DNA of 64,000 nt from Topomyia yanbarensis. Taxonomy: Eukaryota; Arthropoda; Insecta; Diptera; Culicidae. The first letter of the stretch is position 1. Every line of letters begins with the position of its first letter. Below the pieces are notes generated by a model that was given only the letters and a program-made list of their open reading frames with translations, made no database searches and was not told the origin of the DNA. Both the position numbers and the translations under genes were made by a program. The stretch is taken from assembly GCF_030247195.1 (NCBI RefSeq), contig NC_080671.1, forward strand, positions 99,187,845 to 99,251,844, in the 5' to 3' direction. Below, in pieces: positions 35,565-46,330 of this stretch.

Positions 35565-36998
35565 ATGAGTGCAAATCAATGGCCCCCGGGAGGGGGGCCA
35601 TCACCCAGTCAGACGATCCCATCGTACCTAAACTCCGGCGACAATATCGACCAGCAAACGCTGTTACTGCGCGCAGCTGGAGACGAAAATGGGATAAGCG
35701 GGAAGCTCCCTACTAACCCATTCTTGATCCACTTAACCCTCAAGAACGCCCTAGGAACGGAACCAACAAAATATGTCTCAGCGGTGAAAAAAGCAAGAGG
35801 TACCCAATACGCCCTCCGAACCTCCTCCAAGAGGGCATACGACAGATTGCTGAAAATAGATCAGTTAGCCGATGGACAGAAGGTCGAAATTATTCCGCAT
35901 CCCTTCCTAAATAAAGTCCAAGGCCTACTATTTGACCTTGACACCGCCAACATGGAGACGTCGTCCATCTTGGAAGCGCTGAAAGAGCAAAGGGTCATAG
36001 AGGTTCGAAGGATCACCAAAATAGTTGACAAGAGCCCTGTTAACACACCGCTCCTGGTACTCTCTTTCTCCGGGTCCCATTTGCCGGAAGAAATCTTTCT
36101 AGGTATGGTGCGCGTAAAAATTAGACGATACTACCCTAGCCCGATGCAATGCTTCCGTTGCGGAAAGTTTGGGCATGGGTCAAAGGCATGCAATCAAAAG
36201 GAGGTTTGCCTCAATTGCAGCGGGGAACACCAAGTTATAAAGGGGGTCAAGTGCAATGAGGAGAGCAAATGCATTAACTGCGGTGAGAAGCATTCAGCCA
36301 GAGATCGACAGTGCCCTGTTCAGATGAAGGAGGCCCAAATAATTAAACTTAAAACGGATAGAAATCTAACGTTCCCCGAAGCCAGAGCACTGATCAACCA
36401 AACAACCAACAAAAATACTTTTGCAGATGCTCTCAAAAAAAACCTCACGCCCACAGCTGATGAAAGGGACATAACCATACGCGCACTAACGGAGGAGGTC
36501 GACAAACTCAAGAAACTGGTAGCAAACCGATCGACGGCGGCACCCAAGGACGATGAAATCAAAAGACTCAACGATGAATTAACCTCCTCGAGAAAAGAAA
36601 ATAAGGAACTAAAAACTGAAATGGCGGCGTTAAGAAAATCTCTCGAAGACATTAAAAAACATCTTATTGCCAAAAAAGCAGGCGAATCCTCCAAGCCGAT
36701 GGGCCCCCCGGCAAACATCCGAGACCCGAGATTAACCTCGACCGATAGAATGCAAACCTACCTAGCAACCCCAGAAACTCCATGCTCCGGTGAAAGGAGA
36801 TCCAGCCGTAACAGAAGCAAACAAGAGCACCGTGTCGATTGCACAGACAAATCTCGCAGCCCTATCAACAAAGAACACCAAAGCAACCCCACCGGAAACA
36901 CCCAGGAGGGAACCGCACCTAAAAAACCAAAACCTAATCAATCGCAGAACAAAAAATGCGGAAACCCCGTGGACTGCACTGAACTCATTTCGGATTGA
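35565..36998 (+). CDS. LINE A ORF1: gag-like RNA-binding protein with zinc knuckles
   Basis: A 477-residue protein starting at an ATG. It should bind the element's RNA and form the ribonucleoprotein that carries it to the target. Residues about 45-190 form the conserved gag-like region before the zinc knuckles. Residues about 195-250 carry three cysteine-rich knuckles: CFRCGKFGHGSKAC, then CLNCSGEHQVIKGVKC, then CINCGEKHSARDRQC. Residues about 300-372 are strongly charged with heptad-like leucines, probably a coiled coil. The tail is basic and low in complexity. The stop is 65 bases before the ORF2 ATG, so ORF2 probably needs reinitiation. No frameshift or stop interrupts it. Confidence 0.92.
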   Translation: MSANQWPPGGGPSPSQTIPSYLNSGDNIDQQTLLLRAAGDENGISGKLPTNPFLIHLTLKNALGTEPTKYVSAVKKARGTQYALRTSSKRAYDRLLKIDQLADGQKVEIIPHPFLNKVQGLLFDLDTANMETSSILEALKEQRVIEVRRITKIVDKSPVNTPLLVLSFSGSHLPEEIFLGMVRVKIRRYYPSPMQCFRCGKFGHGSKACNQKEVCLNCSGEHQVIKGVKCNEESKCINCGEKHSARDRQCPVQMKEAQIIKLKTDRNLTFPEARALINQTTNKNTFADALKKNLTPTADERDITIRALTEEVDKLKKLVANRSTAAPKDDEIKRLNDELTSSRKENKELKTEMAALRKSLEDIKKHLIAKKAGESSKPMGPPANIRDPRLTSTDRMQTYLATPETPCSGERRSSRNRSKQEHRVDCTDKSRSPINKEHQSNPTGNTQEGTAPKKPKPNQSQNKKCGNPVDCTELISD

Positions 36999-37063
36999 AA
37001 AACAACGAAAATACCAACAGCAGTTAAATCGCAAACCAGCAAAACAAAACACTAAACCAAACT

Positions 37064-40000
37064 ATGCAACAAACACAACAAACAGCAAAAGTGAATGACC
37101 CAACAAGAACAAAAGATCCAACTACAACTGCAACTGACACTGTTCTAAACAACAACCACCATACCAACAAACCCATGAAACACCGTAGCTCACGCAGGGA
37201 AATAGTCCCCAACAAACCATCCGAAACAGCCAGCTGCTTGGTCAGGGAGAAAGCCTTACCCCCTGTACCGGCCCTGTCCGGGGTAGTACCGACCACAGTC
37301 GACGATCCTCCGGCAGCTGTCGGTGCAGGGGACCCGACCCTCTCCCGGGTAAGTCGCAACACACCTTCTACAACCAACGAACAGCCGTACGTTTCTGAAC
37401 TGTTTCCAGACAGGTCTGCACATCAACTCGCCTGCCCCCCCGCCTGGCACACAACGAAGGGAAACCAACGTCCAGTGACGAACACCAATACATATCAACC
37501 AACAAATAATAAGTATTACACCGAAATCCCAGCCCACCGGGCACCAAGCCCCATCGCCGGATGCTCCTGGCATCCAATGAGATTCCACAATTGGCAACCG
37601 ACTGAAGTAACACCTAACCCCACCCTTGCGGGCCCCTTGCCATACTCACTGCGGTCCCTGGAAGGGCAGTCCGCCAGTCCACTTAAACACCACCACCGAC
37701 AGAGGTACGCCTCATCTAACCCCAGATGCACCAGATCCAACAGAAGACCGCCCGAGGGCTTAGCCTCAAACAGATCATCCGAAACCGCCAGCCGTTTAGA
37801 TAGGGAGAAAGTCATCTCCCCTGTATCGGCCCTGTCCGGAGTAGTACCGACTACAATCGACGATCCTCCGGCAGCTGCCGGTGCAGGGGAACCGGTTTCC
37901 CACCGGGTAAGTTGCAACATACATTTTCCCATCAAAGAACAGCCGTACGCCCCTGAACCGCTTCTAGACAATCCAGCCCATCCACACTCCTACCTTGTCG
38001 CCGGGCAAACAACGAAAGGAAACCGATGCCTAAGGACGAACACCAACACAAAGCAACCAACGAATGGAAGGGACCACAACAAAAGCCCTGCCCACCGGGC
38101 ACCAAGTCCCATCGCCGGATGCTCCTGGCATCCAATGAGATTCCACAACTGGCAACCGATCGAAGTAACACCTAACCCCACCCCTGCGGGCCCCTTGCCA
38201 TACCCACTGCGGTCCCTGGAAGGGCAGTCTGCTAGCCCACTCGAGCACCACCCCCAACCGAGGTACGCCCCTCATGACCTTTGTAGCACCAGACCTGATC
38301 GAAGGCCGACAGAGGATTTAGCCTCCAACACATTATCCGAAATTGCCAGCTGTTTAGTCAGGGAGAAAGCCTTCCCCCCTGCATCGGCCCTGTCCGGGGT
38401 AGTACCGACCATAGTCGACGAGCCTCCGGCGGCTGCCGATGCAGGGGACCCGGCTCCCATCCGGGTAAGTCGCCTCCCCAATTCACACAACCTAGACCAG
38501 ATTATCGCCTCTGGCGCCTTTCCAGACTGCAACGATCACTCACAGTCCATCGAATACAACCATTCCCCGTCCGCTCCCCTGTTCACGAACGGAAGTCCGT
38601 GTAGGAGGACCACCGAGCTAACCTCAACAGAATGGAGTCCCATCTCACAAAGCAGCAATATTATCATCGAGCCGGAACCCCATGGTAACGCTCCTGTCAG
38701 AGGAAGGAAGGAAAGAGCGTCCGACCACACACCTTACCGGAACCAACCAACCGCGGAACACAGACTCAGTCCGGACAATTTTAGCAAATCAATCAATGAG
38801 AACGACTCCACTCTCCGGCTCACACTCGCTTTACAGTGGAACATGAACGGCCTCCGGGGTTGCTTAGGGGATCTACAGCTGCAAATTGCTCAACATCAAC
38901 CAATATGCTTGGCTCTCCAAGAAACTCATATCCGGGACGGGACCAATCCCGGACTATGGCTGGGCAACCGGTACTCGTGGGAGGCTAGAAGCGGAGATAA
39001 CATCTTTCAGACCATTGGCCTCGGCATCCGGACCGACATACCATCAACCACGGTACAACTCAACACGGAGCTTATAGTCGTGGCACGAACCATATCCTAT
39101 CCGGTCAGATGTACAGTGGCCTCTGTCTACATCCCCGCCGGAGTGCGCAATATCGGTTCAAAACTGAAGAACATGCTGGAGCAACTAGACACCCCCTTCC
39201 TGGTGATGGGGGACTTCAACGCCCACCATCCGCTGTGGGGATCTGGTAGAAGCGACAAACGGGGCAGCCAAATTGCCAAAGTCATGGAAGAATGTAACGC
39301 TATTATACTTAACAACGGAAGCTTCACCTATATCAGAGGCCAATACTCTTCCGTCTTGGACATATCTTTCTGCTCCGCGGAGCTCGCTGGGGCCTGTGGT
39401 TGGTCCGTTCTCGCAGACACCGGAAATAGCGACCACTTCCCAATTCAAATAACGTACGACCGCATACCACCAACCACGACTCGCCGTCAGCGCTGGCTAT
39501 ACGATCAGGCGGACTGGGTAGCCTACGAAGAGGCAGTCTCGGACTTTCTCGCACCAGGCCGCGAATACACGCCCGACCAACTAATGGCTAAACTGGTTCA
39601 AGCCGCCGAGCGCAGTATTCCTCGTACAAGTGGCAAACCTCCACCCCGAGCCACCCACTGGTGGAACCCGGAAGTCAGGCAAGCCATTAAAGACCGCCGC
39701 AAAGCACTCCGGATACTGAAAAAGACCCCTGCTAACCACCCCATGAAAGAACAAAGGGCTGCAGAGTTTCGTAGATCACGAAACCGGGCCAGAAAGGCCA
39801 TCGAGGCTGCGAAGATCAAGAGCTGGAACGCGTTTCTCCAAGGGATATCTCCCGATGTTTCCACCACTGAGCTTTGGAGGAGAGTTAACGCTCTCAGCGG
39901 GAAAAGAAGGCAAGTCGGCTTCTCCCTCGAAGTCAACGGAACCACAACAGTCGAACCCCGAGTAATTGCCAAAGAACTCGGCAAACACTTCAGTTCGTTG

Positions 40001-42418
40001 TCCTCTGACGCTGCCCTCCCTCCAACCTTTTTAGCACGATGCAGTAGACTCGGAAGAGCGCCCATATCCTTCCCACCGGACTCAGGGCAAGACTTCAACA
40101 GAGCGTTCTCTGGGATAGAATTAACAGCGGCACTCGCTACCGCGCACGGCAACTCCGCCGGACTAGATGATGTCGGCTACCCTATGCTGCAGCATACTCC
40201 ACCCGAGGCCAGAAGAGTGCTATTGGAATGTTTGAACCGCATCTGGAATGGTCAACCCATCCCATCTTCTTGGAAAACGGCCCTTGTAATCCCCATACCA
40301 AAGAAGAGTAACACTCCTCGTACGGCGAAAGACTTCCGGCCGATTAGCCTGCTCCCCTGCGTAGCAAAAACTATGGAGCGGATGGTCAACAAACGGCTTA
40401 TGACCTACCTCGAAGAAAACTCCCATCTTGACCAGCGCCAATTCGCATTTCGCAAGGGTGGAGGGACTGGAGCCCACCTCGGATCATTTGGAGAAATTCT
40501 CCGGCAGGCTCTGACGGACGACCTGCATGCCGACATAGCAATACTGGACATCGCCAAGGCCTACAACACAGTCTACCGCGAGGGGGTTCTCCGGCAACTA
40601 GTTAATTGGGGAGTCACCGGTAACCTTGGAAACTACATCAAGGACTACCTCAACAATCGTGTCTTCCGAGTGGGAGTCGGTAGCCTACAATCCAGAACGT
40701 ATGTGGAAGAAAATGGTATCCCACAGGGATCCGTCCTCGCCGTCACTTTATTCCTCGTCAGCATGAACTCCCTCTTTGCATCTCTACCGGGTGGAGTTTA
40801 TGTTTTCGTCTACGCCGACGACATCATAATCGTCGTAGTGGGAGGATCGACGGCTCGAGTGCGGATAAAGCTTCAAGCTGCAGTAAACGCCATCGGAAAA
40901 TGGGCTGAAACAGTGGGGTTCAACATAGCCGCCGCCAAATGCTCAGTATCACACTGTTGCAATTCTTATCATCTAGCCACTGATAGACCGGTCAAGCTCA
41001 GAAATACACTTATCCCTTTCCGCAGAGAACCAAAAATACTCGGTATCACGCTGGACCGCCGTTTAACTTTCGTATCGCACTTCGAGACTGTCAAACGAGA
41101 CTGTGAAAGCAGGAAACGCCTCATTCGTACCATCAGTGCCCGACATCCGACATGGAACAGGAGAACTGCTCTGAACGTCAGCAGTGCGCTCATCAACAGC
41201 AAAATATTCTACGGTATTGAAATAACCAGCCAAAATATGGAAGGGCTTATGAGGATCCTTGCTCCCCTGTACAACGGAACGACTCGGTTGGCCTCTAACC
41301 TACTGCCGAGCACTCCAGCCGAAGCAGCCTGTGTCGAAGCTGGCATTCTCCCCTTTCGGTGGGCGGCCGCTAGCATCATACTCAGGCGCGCTCTAGGATT
41401 TCTCGAAAGGACCTCCGGTGGCTCTTGTGCCCTCCTGAAAACGGCTCAAAATATATTCCTGGAATACACCGGCACAAACCTCCCAGAAATAGCTCGTCTC
41501 CACAGGACCCGGGACCGTCCCTGGTACACGAGAAGTCCGAACACCAACACCAACCTATCCAGGTCACTGGGAGCAGGCCCTCCCCCCGAGGTCGCTCAGG
41601 CCAAATTCCTAGAGCTGATGAACCAACGATTCCCGAACCACGTCCGGATCTACACTGACGCTTCTAAGCTGCAAGGAAAAGTTGGAGTCGGCGTCTGCGG
41701 AATAGGAACTGGTCTGGCCTACCGCCTCCCCACCAGCTGCTCCGTTTTCTCGGCAGAAGCTGCTGCCATCAGTCTCGCGATTGCAAGAAGACCAGAGGGA
41801 ATACCGACTATCATTCTGACGGACTCTATGTCGGTCATATCCGCCCTGGAAATGGGAACATCACGCCACCCTTACATACAGGCCATAGAGGGTACCTGCG
41901 ATTCATTGACTACTATATGCTGGGTACCCGGTCACTGCGGGATCAGCGGGAATGAGGAAGCCGACTCATTGGCAGCTTGTGGGAGACAGGCCCGAAGATT
42001 GCTGACCAAATTGGTCCCATCGACGGATATCATCTCCCACTTCAAAGCAGAAACCATGGCTCACTTTATTAACCACTGGAGGAGCCAACCCGGCCACCTC
42101 CAAAAAATCAAGGGAGGACCGGAACGATGGATCGACCGGAGTAACAGACTCGAACAGAGAGCCCTCTCCCGCCTACGAGTGGGGCACACCAAAATAACCC
42201 ACGCACATACGATCACTCGAACTGACCCCCCCGTCTGCCAGGCATGCCAAACCAGACTCACCGTGGAACATCTTCTGGTAGATTGCCTAGAATTTCAAAA
42301 CCTCCGAAACCTTCATCAACTACCGTCTTCAATCCGAGACATTCTGGCCAACGACCCATCAAGCGAGGAGACAACTATCTCTTTCTTGAGAGACGCCGAG
42401 CTGCTCGAGAAATTGTAG
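37064..42418 (+). CDS. LINE A ORF2: endonuclease, reverse transcriptase, RNase H polyprotein
   Basis: A 1784-residue frame from a genuine ATG. Residues about 1-580 are proline-rich and built from 186-residue repeats, which is unusual. The endonuclease (about 588-795) shows LQWNMNGLRG, LALQETHI, MGDFNAHHPLWG and SDHFPI. The reverse transcriptase (about 1080-1330) shows RPISLLPCVAKTMERM, ILDIAKAYNTV, GIPQGSVLAVTLF and YADDIII with both catalytic Asp. RNase H (about 1527-1650) shows IYTDAS, AEAAAI, LTDSMSVI and PGHCGISGNEEADSLA. A C-terminal knuckle reads CQACQTRLTVEHLLVDC. All catalytic residues are present and the frame is open, so an active enzyme is plausible. Translation might instead start at a later methionine, close to the endonuclease. 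Confidence 0.93.
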   Translation: MQQTQQTAKVNDPTRTKDPTTTATDTVLNNNHHTNKPMKHRSSRREIVPNKPSETASCLVREKALPPVPALSGVVPTTVDDPPAAVGAGDPTLSRVSRNTPSTTNEQPYVSELFPDRSAHQLACPPAWHTTKGNQRPVTNTNTYQPTNNKYYTEIPAHRAPSPIAGCSWHPMRFHNWQPTEVTPNPTLAGPLPYSLRSLEGQSASPLKHHHRQRYASSNPRCTRSNRRPPEGLASNRSSETASRLDREKVISPVSALSGVVPTTIDDPPAAAGAGEPVSHRVSCNIHFPIKEQPYAPEPLLDNPAHPHSYLVAGQTTKGNRCLRTNTNTKQPTNGRDHNKSPAHRAPSPIAGCSWHPMRFHNWQPIEVTPNPTPAGPLPYPLRSLEGQSASPLEHHPQPRYAPHDLCSTRPDRRPTEDLASNTLSEIASCLVREKAFPPASALSGVVPTIVDEPPAAADAGDPAPIRVSRLPNSHNLDQIIASGAFPDCNDHSQSIEYNHSPSAPLFTNGSPCRRTTELTSTEWSPISQSSNIIIEPEPHGNAPVRGRKERASDHTPYRNQPTAEHRLSPDNFSKSINENDSTLRLTLALQWNMNGLRGCLGDLQLQIAQHQPICLALQETHIRDGTNPGLWLGNRYSWEARSGDNIFQTIGLGIRTDIPSTTVQLNTELIVVARTISYPVRCTVASVYIPAGVRNIGSKLKNMLEQLDTPFLVMGDFNAHHPLWGSGRSDKRGSQIAKVMEECNAIILNNGSFTYIRGQYSSVLDISFCSAELAGACGWSVLADTGNSDHFPIQITYDRIPPTTTRRQRWLYDQADWVAYEEAVSDFLAPGREYTPDQLMAKLVQAAERSIPRTSGKPPPRATHWWNPEVRQAIKDRRKALRILKKTPANHPMKEQRAAEFRRSRNRARKAIEAAKIKSWNAFLQGISPDVSTTELWRRVNALSGKRRQVGFSLEVNGTTTVEPRVIAKELGKHFSSLSSDAALPPTFLARCSRLGRAPISFPPDSGQDFNRAFSGIELTAALATAHGNSAGLDDVGYPMLQHTPPEARRVLLECLNRIWNGQPIPSSWKTALVIPIPKKSNTPRTAKDFRPISLLPCVAKTMERMVNKRLMTYLEENSHLDQRQFAFRKGGGTGAHLGSFGEILRQALTDDLHADIAILDIAKAYNTVYREGVLRQLVNWGVTGNLGNYIKDYLNNRVFRVGVGSLQSRTYVEENGIPQGSVLAVTLFLVSMNSLFASLPGGVYVFVYADDIIIVVVGGSTARVRIKLQAAVNAIGKWAETVGFNIAAAKCSVSHCCNSYHLATDRPVKLRNTLIPFRREPKILGITLDRRLTFVSHFETVKRDCESRKRLIRTISARHPTWNRRTALNVSSALINSKIFYGIEITSQNMEGLMRILAPLYNGTTRLASNLLPSTPAEAACVEAGILPFRWAAASIILRRALGFLERTSGGSCALLKTAQNIFLEYTGTNLPEIARLHRTRDRPWYTRSPNTNTNLSRSLGAGPPPEVAQAKFLELMNQRFPNHVRIYTDASKLQGKVGVGVCGIGTGLAYRLPTSCSVFSAEAAAISLAIARRPEGIPTIILTDSMSVISALEMGTSRHPYIQAIEGTCDSLTTICWVPGHCGISGNEEADSLAACGRQARRLLTKLVPSTDIISHFKAETMAHFINHWRSQPGHLQKIKGGPERWIDRSNRLEQRALSRLRVGHTKITHAHTITRTDPPVCQACQTRLTVEHLLVDCLEFQNLRNLHQLPSSIRDILANDPSSEETTISFLRDAELLEKL
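37200..38480 (+). repeat. 558-bp tandem repeats inside LINE A ORF2
   Basis: The string CCGAAA (SETASCL in protein) recurs at 37221, 37779 and 38337, exactly 558 bp apart. Two full units and about a quarter of a third are present. Each encodes ALSGVVPTT or a variant, then DDPPAA, and the two full units also encode HRAPSPIAGCSWHPMRFHNW. The period is a multiple of three, so the frame is kept. Each unit contains GTAAGT (37349, 37907, 38465). Units differ at scattered positions and by small indels balanced in threes. Confidence 0.93.
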
Positions 42419-42636
42419 GTACTTCCACGGACTGTTCGCCTCATCCGCTCTGCAGTATTCCAAACTCCAAAGCACGCCAGCGACCCAGAACGAACAACTT
42501 ATCAGTCAACCTTTAGAATATCGCCAATGAAATTCACAATGAAATGTAATAATGTAGTGTAATATTATCTTCTCGGGTGAATGACCAAGTAGGTTAAAGC
42601 CCGTAATAAACAACCAACCAACCAGTCTTCCAGCCC

Positions 42637-43203
42637 CGTTTCTTCCATCTTTCCAAAAATCTTCCAAGTCTTTTGCAAAAACCGCGTTAATTGGAAAATC
42701 TGCGGAAAACATCTCGTAAAAAATCCGCCAAAAACGCGTTAAAACCTGAGTGTGAAAATTATTAATTTCTGTGGATTTTGTCTACTAGGAGGTTAATAAC
42801 AGTCTATTATTTTTATTAAAACAAAACCAGCCTAGAGGCCGAGGCCGTTGAAGTATCTGAGCCAAAAATTGATCCACTGGGTTCCTGATATCATGTAGTA
42901 AGAGACGACTGAAAACAGGAGTCCTCAAGTCAAGGTATTTCTCCGTGCCGAAGACTAAAATATGCCAGTCGCGCACGAGCTGCCGTTGGTCTTACACTTG
43001 CTGTGTTAAGCGAATCTCTGACACAGTTTGTTTCTTCGTAAATCGTAGGATTCAAATGATGGTAAAGTCCCAAATGCCCATTTCGGGGTTCACTGTAGGC
43101 GTTTATAAGCCAACGTGTTTGGTATCTTCAAGCTGCTGTACAACAAGTACTGAAGATGAAATGTGTAGTGCTGTAATCGAGTATCATTAGAGTAACACAA
43201 AAT
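42637..43203. other. no gene seen; right flank of LINE A
   Basis: Bases 42637-42780 continue the pre-insertion sequence. 42780-43203 contains only short frames without family resemblance; the tail of an ORF1 upstream of the next endonuclease fragment is possible but unproven. Confidence 0.3.
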
Positions 43204-43530
43204 AATCTTCAGCATAAACGTACAGCAACTATGAATCTATCCCGCCTTATGCAGGAAGGAAACGATTCTATAGCTTTGGTTCAAGAACCGTATTTCCACA
43301 AAGGAAATTTTTATGTTGGAAAGCTACTTAACCCCGTCTTCGTAGCTTTCCAACAAAAATGGCATAAATCCATGTGAAATGTCTCATGCATGTATATTTG
43401 CGAATAATGCTATTGATGCATGTCTTATATCAAACCGCGATATTTGTGCTGTCACGTTCAATATGGCTGTTGATAACATAGATACAGGATATACGTCTAT
43501 TTTTTGGCATATTTGGCGCATAATGAATAC
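43204..43530 (+). pseudogene. LINE endonuclease fragment
   Basis: The frame 43204-43377 reads NLQHKRTATMNLSRLMQE and then DSIALVQEPYFHKGN, the start of an apurinic-type LINE endonuclease including the catalytic Glu in QEPY. After a stop and frame change, 43383-43510 continues ACIFANNAIDACLISNRDIC and AVTFNM, the next conserved block. Nothing downstream matches. It is a short 5' piece with at least one frameshift, from a family different from LINEs A, B and C. Confidence 0.7.
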
Positions 43531-43549
43531 TCACATTCTGATGATTTAA

Positions 43550-44530
43550 TAACACTAGTTTACAAATTTTGGGTTGATTGGATGAAGTTAAGAAAAAATG
43601 TACTTTCTAAGTCAATTTTGGGTCGCTGAGCACGGAAATCATATCCATTTTCTTTTTCAAAGAACCGTTTTTGTGATTTTTTGAAAAAGGTGTTTTTGAG
43701 CACTTTTTGCAGTGTTTGGTCAATATCTCAGGAACAAATCTTCCGATTAACACAAACAATTAACACGACTCACCATTCGAAAGGTATTGATGTGCCCATT
43801 CCAAAAATGTATAACATGTTAGGATAAAATATTAACAATTCAGGGTTAAGAGCAACCAAAGTCAAAAAAGTAGTGTTTGGTAAAATTACAAATTTTTAGT
43901 TGATTTTTCATAAAAAAGTAAATCAACAAAAAATCTTTTAAAACCTTTTGTGACAGGCAAACTTTCCACGTGAATTTTAAGCCTAAGATCATGAAAATCC
44001 GACAAAAACAGGTGATGTTATTAGGCACCGAGTGAAAATTGCTATGTTTTTCACATATCTCTTTTGGTCTTAAATAAGATTACACTAGTTTACAAGAAAA
44101 ATGAAGTTACGAGAAAAAGTGTTTTCTAGATTAATTTTGGGTCGCTGAATACGAAAATAATTCACTATTTCTCTTTCAAAGAAGTTCGAGTTTAAAAAAA
44201 AGTTTTTCTTTTTCTTCCGCTTTTTTGTTTTTACTCTATTTTTTATGACGGAAATTTTTTTTTTCATGTTTTCAGAATCTAATGTGACAGATTTTAACAA
44301 TTTTAAGGTAATCGCGATAAGCTAAGAAGAAAGGTGTTTCCTCAGTTAATTTTGGATTGCTGAATACGAAAACCAAATCCATTTTTTTTTTCAAAGAAGC
44401 ATTTCTAGATTTCTTTGAATAAGGTGTTTTTGGGCACTATTTTTGTTATTTGTCAATATCTTGTACAAATAAGATCCGATCGAAACAGTACAAAAGGTAT
44501 TGATGTGCCCTTTCCGAAAATGTATAATAT
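43550..44530 (+). repeat. three diverged direct repeats with GGGTCGCTGAATACGAAAA
   Basis: Units start near 43555, 44088 and 44290. Each has AATTTTGG-TCGCTGA-ACG-AAA followed by TTTCAAAGAA. The first and third also share AAAGGTATTGATGTGCCC and AAAATGTATAA. They are non-coding. They look like remnants of one repeat family rather than a regular satellite. Confidence 0.65.
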
Positions 44531-44542
44531 GCGTAGATCAAA

Positions 44543-44779
44543 TCTCGACAAACATATGATTACGGCTTAAAAGCCAACTGTCAAAATTCTCTTTGAAAGG
44601 AAATTTCAGACAAACTGTTACCCGCCAATCACAGATGTTTATAGTAAACAAAAGAAAAAAGTTTTCTCTTGCATTAACTGCTATGAACTGCGTATGGCCA
44701 GTAACGGTTTGTCCGGAATTTCATTTCAAAGAGAATTTGGACAGTTGGCTTATAAGCCGTAATCGTATGTTTGCCGAGA
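44543..44779. mobile_element. 237-bp foldback MITE
   Basis: Arms of about 80 bp (44543-44625 and 44698-44779) are reverse complements with few mismatches; shared words include GATTACGGCTTA and AATTCTCTTTGAAA. The loop of about 70 bp is AT-rich. It is adjacent to the third direct repeat. Confidence 0.8.
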
Positions 44780-45012
44780 AATGTACATTTATTATGGTTA
44801 CAATCGACCAAAGTCAAAAAAGTCTAATGTTCGACCTTTTTTAAAAAAATGCATATTTCTAGTATATTTTTATAATAAATCAAGGACAGAAGAAAATTCT
44901 TTTAGAATCTAATGAGATAAATAATCTTCTTGCATACATTTTAATCCAATGGCCACAAAAGTCGAAGGAAAAATGTACTGCCGTTCTATGCATAATTGTC
45001 CCATGTATATAG

Positions 45013-45512
45013 NNNNNNNNNNNNNNNNNNNNNNNNNNNNNNNNNNNNNNNNNNNNNNNNNNNNNNNNNNNNNNNNNNNNNNNNNNNNNNNNNNNNNNNN
45101 NNNNNNNNNNNNNNNNNNNNNNNNNNNNNNNNNNNNNNNNNNNNNNNNNNNNNNNNNNNNNNNNNNNNNNNNNNNNNNNNNNNNNNNNNNNNNNNNNNNN
45201 NNNNNNNNNNNNNNNNNNNNNNNNNNNNNNNNNNNNNNNNNNNNNNNNNNNNNNNNNNNNNNNNNNNNNNNNNNNNNNNNNNNNNNNNNNNNNNNNNNNN
45301 NNNNNNNNNNNNNNNNNNNNNNNNNNNNNNNNNNNNNNNNNNNNNNNNNNNNNNNNNNNNNNNNNNNNNNNNNNNNNNNNNNNNNNNNNNNNNNNNNNNN
45401 NNNNNNNNNNNNNNNNNNNNNNNNNNNNNNNNNNNNNNNNNNNNNNNNNNNNNNNNNNNNNNNNNNNNNNNNNNNNNNNNNNNNNNNNNNNNNNNNNNNN
45501 NNNNNNNNNNNN
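45013..45512. other. assembly gap of 500 N
   Basis: Exactly 500 undetermined bases, which suggests a placeholder of unknown true length. Open frames crossing it have no meaning. Confidence 0.99.
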
Positions 45513-46330
45513 ATTGTGGAATATGCCCGGAATTCCGGACTTCCGGAATCGTCGATAGTGGACAATATATTCAAAGAATGTTTGATTGGCAATCAGTGAT
45601 CTAGATCTGCGATTAAAAGTAATTTGGTGACCATTTCAATAGTTTTTAGCCTCTGAGGTATTACGATTGTACCGATTTATATGGGAAATTCCAGTTCCTT
45701 ACTAACACCCCTGTAACTCCGGAAGCAAGAGTCAGAACCGAATGAAATTCAGCAACAGTCAATGGCATTACTGTATCTTTCATTTGAAATCAAGTTTGTA
45801 AAAATCGGTAGAGAATTCGTTGTGGAATGGGTGTGATATTAGCTTAGGAACTTGGCGGGTTCCCCGGGGGCGTCATGAACCGTCATAGGTGGCCAATGTG
45901 TTCAAAGCTGCTTTGATTGATCATTAGTGATCCAGACCCGCAAACTAGAGTAATGTTACATCAATTTTAATATGTTTTACATCATTTGAACATCATGGTG
46001 GTACCAGTTTATATGGGAATTTGCTGTGTGACCGCGCTCTTCAACCCGTAACTCCGGAACCGGAAGTCGGATCAACTTAAAATTCAATAGCAGCTTATGG
46101 GAGCGTTATACCTTTCAGATGAAACTAAGTTTGCGAAAATCGGTTCAGCCATCTCTGAGAAAATTGTGTGAGTTTAAATGACACACACATACATACATAC
46201 ACACGCAGACATTTGGCGATCTCGACGAACTGAATCGAATGGTGTATGACACTCGGCCCTCCGGGCCTCCGTTAAAAAGTCGATTTTTACAGTGATTGCA
46301 TAGCCTTTCTTTATATGAGAAAGGCAAAAC
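45513..46330 (+). repeat. dispersed repeat ending in GAGAAAGGCAAAA
   Basis: Contains TTCAACCCGTAACTCCGGAA, CGGTTCAGCCATCTCTGAGA, a CACACACATACATACATAC microsatellite (46180-46200), CTCGGCCCTCCGGGCCTCC and the end TATGAGAAAGGCAAAA. Copies or fragments occur at 19795-20230 and 7725-7840. The left part of this copy is lost in the gap. The family is non-coding. Confidence 0.72.

Larger units (their letters stand above)
34777..42636 (+). mobile_element. LINE A: full-length I-type non-LTR retrotransposon with 13-bp target duplication
   Basis: The 13-bp AGTCTTCCAGCCC stands at 34777-34789 and again at 42624-42636. The element between them (34790-42623, 7.8 kb) has a 775-bp 5' untranslated region, ORF1 (35565-36998), ORF2 (37064-42418), and a short 3' end finishing in CAACCAACCAACC instead of poly(A). 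Both ORFs are uninterrupted. The combination of zinc-knuckle ORF1, apurinic-type endonuclease, reverse transcriptase and RNase H places it in the I superfamily; the exact clade is uncertain. Intact frames and an exact duplication indicate a recent and possibly still active insertion. Confidence 0.93.

Noticed and set aside
37516..38532. Several minus-strand open frames across LINE A repeats
   Set aside because: They are shadows produced by the GC-rich repeated ORF2 N-terminus and recur in each unit for that reason.
44909..45604. Open frames crossing the N run on both strands
   Set aside because: They are open only because 500 undetermined bases contain no stop.
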